Positions 8,698 through 19,204 of a DNA stretch of 64,000 bases are shown here, piece after piece; the stretch's first letter is position 1; every line of letters starts with the position of its first letter. Source of the DNA: Fen-1245 sp963835535 (GTDB lineage: Bacteria; Gemmatimonadota; Gemmatimonadetes; Gemmatimonadales; JACORV01); NCBI GenBank assembly GCA_963835535.1, contig CAWIFL010000005.1, positions 868,001-932,000 on the forward strand, given 5' to 3'. The position numbers and the translations under genes are program-made. Below the pieces are notes generated by a model that searched no databases, was not told the DNA's origin, and worked only from the letters and a program-made list of their open reading frames with translations.

Positions 8698-10727
8698 TCA
8701 CCCGCCGCGATTTCGTGGAGCGCGCCGCGCTCCTCGGGGCGAGCGCCGCGGCGCTCCCCCGGCTTTTCGGCGACCTGACGTCCGCCCGCGTGACCGGCGA
8801 CGCAGGCCGGGCGCGGTTCCTCGCGCAGAGCGGCGCCTTCACGCTCGCGAACGAAGCGGTCGTCGCCGCGTGGGCCGTCGGCGCGAACGCTTTCCAGGCG
8901 CTGTGGTTCGAGGACCGGCGGAATCACACCACCATCACGCTGCCTCCCGACGCGTTCGTCCTGGTGCTTCAGGGCGGCGGAACGGTGCGCGCGACCGACC
9001 TCACGGTCGAAGGCGCCCCGCGCGTCGAGCGCCTGGAGGGGAAAGCAGGGGCCTCGCGCTACGTGGAGCGCCTGGGCGGCCAGCAGGTCACCGTCACCCT
9101 CGTGGATCCGGGCGGCCGGCTGCGCGTGGACTGGCGCGGCATCCTTCGAGACGGCTCGACCTACGTGCGGCAGGAAGTGGTGATCCATGCCACCGGCGGC
9201 GACCTGGCGGTGAGCGAGATCGCGCTGGTGGACCTCGACCTCCGGGGCGCCGTCGTGGACGGCCAGGTGCGGGGCTCGCCGATCATCGCCGGCAACCTGT
9301 ACCTCGGCTTCGAGCACCCGCTCTCCCAGAGCGCGGTGGGCGGCTCCCGCGCGCGCTCGGCCCTGCCGCGCGAGCTGCCGATCCGGCCGGGCACGGCGCC
9401 GGAGTACTCGTCGGTGATCGGCACGACGCGCCCCGGGCAGTTCCGCCGCGACTTCCTCGCGTACGTCGAGCGGGAGCGGGCGCATCCGTACCGCACCTTC
9501 CTCCACTACAACTCGTGGTACGACATCGGCTACGGGAACCCGTTCGACGAGGCCTCGGCGCTGGCCGTGATCGAGGCGTACGGCCAGGAGCTGCACGTCA
9601 GGCGCGGCGTCACGCTCGACTCGTTCCTGTTCGACGACGGGTGGGACGACCACCGGACCCTCTGGCACTTCAACTCCGGCTTCCCGCACGGCTTCACTCC
9701 CCTCAAGGAGGCGACGGCACGCTACGACTCCCATCCGGGCGTCTGGATGAGTCCGTGGGGCGGCTACGGGCAGGCGCGGCAGGAGCGGCTGCAGTACGGG
9801 AAGGAGCAGGGCTTCGAGACCAACCAGGGCGGCTTCGCCCTGTCGGGGCCCAAGTACTTCGCCCGGTTCCGCGAGGTCTGCCTCGACATGATCCGGACCT
9901 ACGGCGTCAACCAGTTCAAGTTCGACGGCACGGGGAACGTGCGGAACGCGATCCCCGGGAGCCAGTTCGACTCCGACTTCGACGCGATGATCCACCTGAT
10001 CGGCGAGCTGCGCGCAGAGAAGCCGGACCTGTACGTCAACCTCACGACCGGCACGTTCCCATCGCCGTTCTGGCTCCGGTACGCGGACTCGATCTGGCGC
10101 GGCGGCGAGGACGACGGCTACGCCGGCGTCGGGACCGATCGGCAGCGGTGGATCACCTACCGCGACGGCGACACCTTCCACAACGTCGCGGCCCGTGGGC
10201 CGCTCTTCCCCTTGAACTCGCTGATGCTGCACGGGCTCATCTACGCGAAGCAGGCGGAAAGGCTCCACAGCGATCCGGGGAACGACTTCGACGCGGAGAT
10301 CCGCGCGTACTTCGGCACCGGCACGCAGCTGCAGGAGATGTACGTGACTCCCGCGCTGCTCACGACCGACAACTGGGACGTGCTGGCCGAGTCGGCGAAG
10401 TGGGCGCGGGAGAACGCCGCGACGCTCGTGGACACCCACTGGGTGGGCGGGGACCCGTTCGCGCTGGAGCCGTACGGGCACGCCGCGTGGTCGCCGGCGG
10501 GCGGGATCCTGGTGCTCAGGAATCCGAGCGACAGGGCGCAGGCGCTGACCCTGGACGTCGGCGCGGCCTTCGAGCTGCCGGCGGACGCGCCGGGCGCGTT
10601 CGCGGCGCGGAGCCCGTGGGCTGCCGACCGCGGGAAGATGCCCGTGAGACTTCAGGCGGGCGCGCCCCACGCTTTCACTCTGCAACCGTTCGAGGTGCTG
10701 ACGCTGGAAGCCGAGCCGGTCGCCTGA
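8694..10727 (+). CDS. Tat-exported GH36/clan GH-D-like alpha-galactosidase-type glycosidase (677 aa)
   Basis: The N-terminus MITRRDFVERAALLGASAAA is a twin-arginine signal. The catalytic half shows the clan GH-D pattern: FLFDDGWDD at about residue 315 and QFKFDGTGN at about 408, where the Asp after KF corresponds to the nucleophile, followed by WRGGEDDGYAG. The N-terminal half is a beta-sandwich-like region. The precise substrate (alpha-galactoside, alpha-GalNAc or other) cannot be told. It is coupled by ATGA to the amidohydrolase and sits among GH116 and GH20 genes. Confidence 0.8.
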   Translation: MITRRDFVERAALLGASAAALPRLFGDLTSARVTGDAGRARFLAQSGAFTLANEAVVAAWAVGANAFQALWFEDRRNHTTITLPPDAFVLVLQGGGTVRATDLTVEGAPRVERLEGKAGASRYVERLGGQQVTVTLVDPGGRLRVDWRGILRDGSTYVRQEVVIHATGGDLAVSEIALVDLDLRGAVVDGQVRGSPIIAGNLYLGFEHPLSQSAVGGSRARSALPRELPIRPGTAPEYSSVIGTTRPGQFRRDFLAYVERERAHPYRTFLHYNSWYDIGYGNPFDEASALAVIEAYGQELHVRRGVTLDSFLFDDGWDDHRTLWHFNSGFPHGFTPLKEATARYDSHPGVWMSPWGGYGQARQERLQYGKEQGFETNQGGFALSGPKYFARFREVCLDMIRTYGVNQFKFDGTGNVRNAIPGSQFDSDFDAMIHLIGELRAEKPDLYVNLTTGTFPSPFWLRYADSIWRGGEDDGYAGVGTDRQRWITYRDGDTFHNVAARGPLFPLNSLMLHGLIYAKQAERLHSDPGNDFDAEIRAYFGTGTQLQEMYVTPALLTTDNWDVLAESAKWARENAATLVDTHWVGGDPFALEPYGHAAWSPAGGILVLRNPSDRAQALTLDVGAAFELPADAPGAFAARSPWAADRGKMPVRLQAGAPHAFTLQPFEVLTLEAEPVA

Positions 10728-11578
10728 GTGCGCTCGCGCTGAGTCTGCTGGTCGCCGCGGGCGCGATGCACGCGGCGTGGAACCTGCTCCTCAAGCGCGC
10801 CGAGAACCGCCTCCTCGTCACCTGGCTGGCGCTGACGGTCGGCTCGCTGCTCTTCCTCCCGGCGCTCATCGCTTCACCGGTGCCGCGAGGGATGTGGTTG
10901 TTCGTCGCCGCCAGCGCCGTTGTCGAGTGCCTCTACTACCTCCTGCTGGCGTACGCGTACGGGCAGGCGGATTTCTCGCAGGTCTATCCGCTGGCGCGCG
11001 GCTCGGCGCCGGCCTTCCTCGCGATCTGGACCATCGTCCTGCTCGGCCAGGTGCCCTCGGTGGCCGGTGGGGCAGGCATGCTCCTGATCGTCGTGGGGCT
11101 CGTGCCGGTCGGTGGCGGCGACGTCTGGTGGCGGTGGAGCGGCCCGCAGTTCCGCTCGCGGGGCGTCATCGCGGCCTTCGGCGTGGCGCTCTGCACCTCC
11201 GTCTACTCGCTGATCGACGGCGTGGCCGTGCGGCGCACCGCGCCCGTGCCATACACGGTCGAGGTCCTCGTGCTCGCGTCGGTGCTGCTCGGGCCGCCGA
11301 TCTTCGCCCGCTACGGGGGCCGGCACGTCGTCCAGGAGCTGCGGAAAGGTGCGCTCCGGATCGTCGCCGCTGGCGCGCTGATGCTGTTCGCGTATACGCT
11401 GGTGCTGCGCGCCTACACGATGGCGCCGCTCGCCTACGCCGGGGCGATCCGCGAGGTGAGCGTGGTGATCGCCGCGCTGGCCGGATGGCTGCTCTTGGGC
11501 GAGCCGTTCGGCGCACGCCGCCTGGCGGGCGCGGTGGCGGTCTTTTCCGGGATCGTGGTCCTGGCGACGCTCGGTTGA
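10724..11578 (+). CDS. EamA/DMT-family membrane transporter (284 aa)
   Basis: About ten hydrophobic helices in two EamA halves, beginning ALSLLVAAGAMHAAWNLLLK and ending with WLLLGEPFGARRLAGAVAVF, typical of drug/metabolite transporters. No ATG or GTG precedes the first helix in frame. The CTG at 10724 overlaps the GH36 stop as CTGA, parallel to the ATGA overlaps elsewhere, and I take it as the likely start. The first ATG is at 10766 and would remove half of helix 1. It probably moves a metabolite related to the flanking glycosidases. Confidence 0.78.
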   Translation: MSALALSLLVAAGAMHAAWNLLLKRAENRLLVTWLALTVGSLLFLPALIASPVPRGMWLFVAASAVVECLYYLLLAYAYGQADFSQVYPLARGSAPAFLAIWTIVLLGQVPSVAGGAGMLLIVVGLVPVGGGDVWWRWSGPQFRSRGVIAAFGVALCTSVYSLIDGVAVRRTAPVPYTVEVLVLASVLLGPPIFARYGGRHVVQELRKGALRIVAAGALMLFAYTLVLRAYTMAPLAYAGAIREVSVVIAALAGWLLLGEPFGARRLAGAVAVFSGIVVLATLG

Positions 11579-14301
11579 TACAGGGAGAACTCATGGCGAA
11601 GCAGACGTCGTCCCGCAGGAACTTCGTGAAGGAGCTGGCGCTGGGCTCGGCGGCGGTCGCGCTGGGCGGCGCGGTGGCCCCCGTGAAGGTCGGGGCCGAA
11701 GGCGGCCTCGTGGATCAGCCAAGCCTCGCTCCGCGGCCGGTCGCACGTCCCGCGGACACGTCGGAGCGGGTCAATACCCACCGCGTCGCCGACGCCAGCG
11801 GGATCCCGCTCGGCGGGATCGGCACGGGTTCGGTCGAGGTCCGATCCGACGGCTACTTCCACGAATGGATGATCTTCAACCTCGGTGAGTGGGCCTCGGA
11901 CGACAACCGCGTGGGGACGGTCGCCGGTGCGCAGCCGGAGATGGATCCTGGCGCGCTGGCGTTCTTCCTCCGCGTCCAGAGCGAGGGCGGCACGCCCCAG
12001 GTGCGCCGGCTCGGCACGCGCAGCGACCAGGAGGACCTCTACTCGCTGAGCTGGGCCAAGAGCGTCGAGGCGATCGAGTACGACGCCACCTTCCCGGCGG
12101 CCACGTTGCGCTATCTCGACCACACGCTGCCGGTGGCGGTGAGCGCGACGATGTTCTCCCCGATCGCCCCCCACGACGCGCGGACGTCGGGGACGCCGGG
12201 ATTCAACGCCGCCTTCACCGTGAAGAACACGTCGGGCAAGAAGGTCAGCGTCTCCCTGGCGGCGAAGCTCAGGAACCCGCTGGCGTGGGGCGCCGACGAC
12301 CGCAAGCTGCGGCAGGACGTGACACGCGATGGCGACTCGACGTACCTGACGCTGCGCACCGACGCGGAGATGCAGGCGCCGGAGACGCGTGGGCAGCATC
12401 GGCCTCTCGGTCACGGGCGGCGAGGCGAGCTGGATCGCAGGGGACTTCGGGCAGTACGTCGGGAACGGCATCTGGCGCCGGATGTTCGCGTCGTTCCTCC
12501 AGCCGTTCCGGGAGACCGGGCGGTTGCCGAGCCTGCCGCCGCAGCCAACGCCCGCAGGAATGCTGAAGCTCACCGACGACCAGATAGACGCGCTGTCGCT
12601 GGACGACAAGCGGGCCGCGACCCGCCAGCTCCGGCAGATCGCCTCCTTCGCGCTGCTGTACGAGCGGAGCGCGCGGGTGGAAGGGGGGGCGGGGCGGCGA
12701 TGGATTCCGACGCCGCGCTCGGCCGCTACCTCAAGTTCGCCCGCACCTGGCTCGACTCGGTGGCGGGGCGCGACCGGAAGGGAGCGGCGTGGGGCGACGC
12801 CGCGCTCTGCTCCACCCTGGACCTCGCGCCGGGCGAAGCCCGGGAGGTGCGCTTCACCCTGGGCTGGTTCTTCCCGCACCACTTGAGCCCCAAGGGGCCC
12901 GAGCTGGGGCACATGTACGAGCACTGGTTCAAGGACGCCGAAGAGGTGAACCGGTTCCTCGTCGGCAACTACGCGAAGCACCGGGAGCAGACGCTCGCCT
13001 TCGCGAAGGTACTAGGCGCCAGCACGCTCGGCGCGGAGCTTGCCGAGGCGTGGAGCGCGCAGCTGAGCACGCTGGCCAAGTGCACCTGGTGGACGCGCGA
13101 CGGGAAGTTCGCCGTCTGGGAGGGCCTCGGCTGCTGCGGGTTCGAGACGACGGACGTGTCGTATCAGGGCACGCACAGCCTCGCCGCCCTCTTCCCGGAG
13201 CTGCAGCAGACGCAGATGTCCATGAGCGCCGCGTTCCAGCGCGCCGACGGGCGGATCCCGCACTTCTTCACCCCCGACTTCTCGTCGGTGGACAACGGAT
13301 TCGACCGGGTGGACATGAACCCGCAGTTCGTCCTGATCGTGACGCGCGACTGGCTCTGGAACGGGGACCGCGCCTATCTGGAGGCGATGTACCCGCACGT
13401 GCAGAAGGCCATCGAGAACACCGCCCTGCTGGACTCCGACGGCGACGGGCTCCCCGATCACGACACGCGCCGGAACACCTACGACCAGTGGGACTTCTCC
13501 GGGATCCCGTCGTACATCGCGAGCCTCTGGCTGGCGGGGCTGAAGGCGGGCGTGCGGCTGGCCGAGGACATGAGGGACGACGCCAGCGCGACGCGGTGGC
13601 GCGAGATCCTGAGGAAGGGCGCGTTGGCCTACGACGCGAAGCTCTGGAACGGCGAGTACTACAGCCTCTGGGTGGACGGCGACCGGCGCGACGAGTGCTG
13701 CATGACGGACCAGCTCTCGGGGGAGTGGTACACGCAGCTGATGGGGCTCGGGCAGAGCCTGCCGCGCGAGCGGATCGTCGCGGCGCTCCGCGCGGTGGTG
13801 CGCCACAACTTCTCCGCCGAGCAGGGGCTGATGAACGCGACGTACCCGGCGGGCGCGCAGGCGCGCTTCCCGGCGTACGAGAACCCGCAGCAGTCGGGGA
13901 ACTGGACCGGGGTCGAGTACGCGATCGCCTCGATGATGATGGACTTCGGGCTGGTCGAGGAGGGTGTGGCGGTGGTGCGCGCCGTCGGAGACCGCTACGC
14001 GCGCGCGGGGCGGATCTGGAACCACGTGGAGTGCGGCGATCACTACTATCGCGCAATGTGCAGTTGGGCGACGCTGCTCTCGGCGACCGGCTTCAAGGTG
14101 GACGCGCCCGCGTCGGTGCTGACGGTGGCGCCTGTGATCCGGGTGCCGGAGGTCCGGGCGCCGTGGGCCAGCGCGACGGCGTGGGGCGAGTTCACGCAGA
14201 CCGCCCGCCGGTTCGAACTTGCGTGCCGCTCGGGAGACCAGACGTTCCGGCGGCTGCGCCTCAATTTGCGTTCCCGCGCCCTGACGGCGCGGCTCGATGG
14301 C

Positions 14302-14312
14302 AGGAGGATTTC

Positions 14313-14315
<3 letters not shown>
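14302..14315 (+). promoter_or_regulatory. Shine-Dalgarno that decides the GH20 start
   Basis: AGGAGG at 14302-14307 lies five bases before the GTG at 14313, inside the 3' end of GH116. No ATG, GTG or TTG occurs in frame between this GTG and the end of the signal peptide, so this is the only start that preserves the export signal. Confidence 0.7.
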
Positions 14316-16460
<2,145 letters not shown>

Positions 16461-17336
16461 ATGTCGAAGAACAATTCCCCGGTGGAGATTCCCGTGCGCC
16501 CGACTCAGAAGGAGAAAGGCGAGCGCTTCCGTGCGCTCCACGCCCGCCCAGGAGCGTTCGTCATCCCGAACCCCTGGGATGCCGGGACGGCGCGCATCCT
16601 CGAGGGCCTCGGCTTCGAGGCGCTCACGACGACGAGCGCCGGCCTGGCGTTCACGGTGGGCAAGCGCGACGGCGAGGGGGCGGTGACGCGCGAAGAGACG
16701 CTCGCCAACGCCAATGCGATCGTGGACGCGGTGGACCTCCCCGTCGCGGCGGATCTCGAGAACGGGTTCGGGCAGTCGCCCGAGGCGGCGGCGGAGACGA
16801 TCCGGCTCGCGGGCGGCGCGGGCCTGGTCGGCGGCTCGATCGAGGACGGGACGGGCGATCCGAAGCGCCCGATCTACGACCTCCAGCACGCCGTGGAGCG
16901 CGTTGCAGCGGCTGCCGAGGCTGCGCACAAGCTCCCGTTCCCGTTCGTCTTCGTCGGTCGCTGCGAGAACTTCGTGCACGGGCGGCCGGACCTGGACGAC
17001 ACCATCAAGCGCCTCCAGGCCTACGAGAAGGCGGGTGCGGACTGTCTCTACGCGCCGGGCCTGGTGACGGCCGAGCAGATCCGCGCCGTGTGCTCGGCGG
17101 TGAAGAAGCCGGTCAACGTCGTTATGGGCCTCAAGACGTCGGCCTTCTCGGTCGCGGAGCTGGCCGCGATGGGCGTCCGCCGCATCAGCGTCGGCGCGGC
17201 TCTGAGCCGCGTGGCGCTGGGCGCGTTCCTCGAGGCGGCCAAAGAGATCCGGGAGAAGGGCACCTTCACCCTCACCCAGCGCGGCATCCCGATGGCCGAG
17301 GCGAAGGATCTGATTTCGGGCCGCACGAAGTCTTGA
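16461..17336 (+). CDS. Isocitrate lyase/PEP mutase-superfamily enzyme (291 aa)
   Basis: An (alpha/beta)8 PEP-mutase/ICL-like protein: FVIPNPWDAGTARILE, ADLENGFGQSPE (metal-binding Asp-Glu, about residue 97), GGSIEDGTGD and NVVMGLKTSAFSVAELAAMG. Family members cleave or form C-C or P-C bonds (oxaloacetate decarboxylase, methylisocitrate lyase relatives). The ICL Cys signature KKCGH is absent. The ATG follows the GH20 stop with no gap. It is about the length of the stand-alone oxaloacetate-decarboxylase-like members. Confidence 0.85.
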   Translation: MSKNNSPVEIPVRPTQKEKGERFRALHARPGAFVIPNPWDAGTARILEGLGFEALTTTSAGLAFTVGKRDGEGAVTREETLANANAIVDAVDLPVAADLENGFGQSPEAAAETIRLAGGAGLVGGSIEDGTGDPKRPIYDLQHAVERVAAAAEAAHKLPFPFVFVGRCENFVHGRPDLDDTIKRLQAYEKAGADCLYAPGLVTAEQIRAVCSAVKKPVNVVMGLKTSAFSVAELAAMGVRRISVGAALSRVALGAFLEAAKEIREKGTFTLTQRGIPMAEAKDLISGRTKS

Positions 17337-17361
17337 CGCGCGGGTCGCCGATCGGCAGGTT

Positions 17362-17380
17362 CCACTAACCGGGTTAGTGG
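17362..17380 (+). promoter_or_regulatory. Inverted-repeat operator before PadR regulator 1
   Basis: CCACTAACC and GGTTAGTGG are perfect 9-bp inverted arms around one base, ending seven bases before the PadR start. This is a probable autoregulatory operator. It differs from the ATGTAGA operator of the second PadR at 22648. Confidence 0.65.
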
Positions 17381-17387
17381 AGAGCCG

Positions 17388-17720
17388 ATGCCACGTCACC
17401 CCAGCGACCTCCTGTACGGCACCCTCGATGTGCTCATCCTCAAGACGCTGTCGTGGGGACCGATGCACGGGTACGCCGTCGCGAAGTGGATCGAAGAGCG
17501 CACCAAGGGCGAGCTGGAGATCGTTGATGCAGCGCTTTACAAGGCGCTGCACCGGCTCGAGCGGAGCGGGGCAGTGCGGTCCGAGTGGGGCCTGTCCGAG
17601 AACAACCGCCGGGCCAAGTACTACTCACTGAGCCCCAAGGGCCGGAAGATCCTGCTGGCCGAGGCGGAGACGTTTCGCCGCTTCTCGGCGGCGGCCGCGC
17701 GCGTCCTCGAGTCGAGCTAG
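17388..17720 (+). CDS. PadR-family transcriptional repressor 1 (110 aa)
   Basis: A winged-helix PadR protein. DLLYGTLDVLILKTLSWGPM, then HGYAVAKWIEE and ALYKALHRLERSGAVRSEWG, match the PadR N-terminal HTH and wing. It is short, as subfamily-2 PadR proteins are. In Acidobacteriota- and Gemmatimonadota-type genomes such PadR genes head operons with ADOP permeases, as here. It likely represses its own operon (17388-21868). Confidence 0.9.
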   Translation: MPRHPSDLLYGTLDVLILKTLSWGPMHGYAVAKWIEERTKGELEIVDAALYKALHRLERSGAVRSEWGLSENNRRAKYYSLSPKGRKILLAEAETFRRFSAAAARVLESS

Positions 17721-17740
17721 GGCAGAGGCGAGCAGGCATC

Positions 17741-19195
17741 ATGCGAGCCCTCGCGCGTGACGGACCAGGTGGAGCATCGGGCTACGGGCTCCGCGCGGCG
17801 GTACGCCTGGGCTCAGTGTTGGCGGCGCTTGCGGCTGCGGCCCCCCGGGCGGCGTCGCAGGGCGCACCATCCTCCCCGGACTCCGGCTTTGGGACGATCC
17901 GCGGCACGGTCGTTGATAGCCTGCTCGGCTCCCCGCTGGCCGGTGCCCACGTCGCCCTGCTTAGAGGCACGCCGAGCACTGAGACGGACCGGCGCGGCCG
18001 CTACGTCCTCGACAGTGTCCCTGCCGGCCATCAGGTCGTCACCTTCTGGCATCCGGCGCTCGATTCGGTCGGGCTCTCCAGCTTCGCATTCCCCGTGACG
18101 GTGCCCGCGAGGGGCGTGACTCCCCTTCCGCTGGGCGTGCCCTCCCACGCCACGTACTGGCGCGCCGCGTGCGGAGCGCCGCAGGGAGCCTTGGCGGACA
18201 GCGGCATCGTCTACGGCACCATCCGCGACGCGGAGACAGGCCAGCGCCTGGCCGGCGCCCGCGCAGCCGTCTTTTGGCTGGCTGTGCGATGGGACTCCGG
18301 AGGGCGCTGGCGGCCCGATCGTGTCGGCATTGAGGTGCGGGCGGACTCGCTCGGCAACTACTACGTGTGTGGCGCTCCGGTGGAGTTTCTCGTGACGGCG
18401 CAGGCGATGGCCGACCCCTTCTCCAGCGGCGTCGTGGACGTGCTCGTGAATACCCGTGGAATCGTGCGTCGGGACCTCTCGGTGAGCCGCGAGGGCGAAG
18501 CGGCGAAGCCTGATTCGGCCGCGCCGCGGACCAGCCGCGGTCTGGCGACGGTAATCGGCACCGTCCGCGGGGAGCGGGGCGGGGTGTTGCCCGGCGCCGT
18601 CGCCACGCTGGACGACGTGGCAGACACAGCGCGGGTGGACGGCGTGGGCCGCTTCGAGTTGCACGACCTCCCCTCCGGGTCCAGGATGCTGATGGTCCGC
18701 CAGGTGGGGTATTTCGCCTGGCGCTCGCAGGTGGACATCCGGAACCGGGACACAACGCGGGTGGACGTGGCGCTGGAGGAGGCCACCGTTCTCGACACGA
18801 TCCGGGTCACGGCGGCGCCGGAGATGTCGGCCGTGATGGAGGAGATCAACCTGCGGCGCCTGGCGGGGTTCGGCTATGTCTTTGGCATGTCGGAGATCCG
18901 CCAGCGGTTCTCTATGTCGTCCATCTTCCAGGGTATCCCATCGGTGTGGGTGGAGGGTCCCCCGGACCGGTTCACGCTTTGGACGCGTCCTGTCTACAGT
19001 ATCCGCGGGGGCCCCTGCCGGATGAAGGTCTACATTGACGGATACCTCGCGGACGAGCAGCAGCTCGCTGAGCTGTTGCCCCAGCAGGTCGCCGTGGTCG
19101 AGGTCTATCCTCGTCCGTCCGCGTTCCTCGGGCGGTATGAAGACCCCTTGAGCCCCTGCGGCGTCGTGTTGGTATGGACCTTCCTGGCGCGCTAG
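17741..19195 (+). CDS. Secreted carboxypeptidase-regulatory-like / TonB-plug-like protein (484 aa)
   Basis: After a signal peptide (LGSVLAALAAAAPRAASQ) come two or three carboxypeptidase-regulatory-like beta-sandwich units (GTIRGTVVDSLLGSPLAGAHV; GTIRDAETGQRLAGARAAV; TVIGTVRGERGGVLPGAVATL). The C-terminus resembles a TonB-receptor plug domain (VYSIRGGPCRMKVYIDGYL, LPQQVAVVEVYPRPS) without any barrel. Its job is unknown; a periplasmic partner of the downstream ADOP permease is plausible from the tight operon. It stands between PadR 1 and the permease. Confidence 0.75.
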   Translation: MRALARDGPGGASGYGLRAAVRLGSVLAALAAAAPRAASQGAPSSPDSGFGTIRGTVVDSLLGSPLAGAHVALLRGTPSTETDRRGRYVLDSVPAGHQVVTFWHPALDSVGLSSFAFPVTVPARGVTPLPLGVPSHATYWRAACGAPQGALADSGIVYGTIRDAETGQRLAGARAAVFWLAVRWDSGGRWRPDRVGIEVRADSLGNYYVCGAPVEFLVTAQAMADPFSSGVVDVLVNTRGIVRRDLSVSREGEAAKPDSAAPRTSRGLATVIGTVRGERGGVLPGAVATLDDVADTARVDGVGRFELHDLPSGSRMLMVRQVGYFAWRSQVDIRNRDTTRVDVALEEATVLDTIRVTAAPEMSAVMEEINLRRLAGFGYVFGMSEIRQRFSMSSIFQGIPSVWVEGPPDRFTLWTRPVYSIRGGPCRMKVYIDGYLADEQQLAELLPQQVAVVEVYPRPSAFLGRYEDPLSPCGVVLVWTFLAR

Positions 19196-19204
19196 GAGGC
19201 CGCG

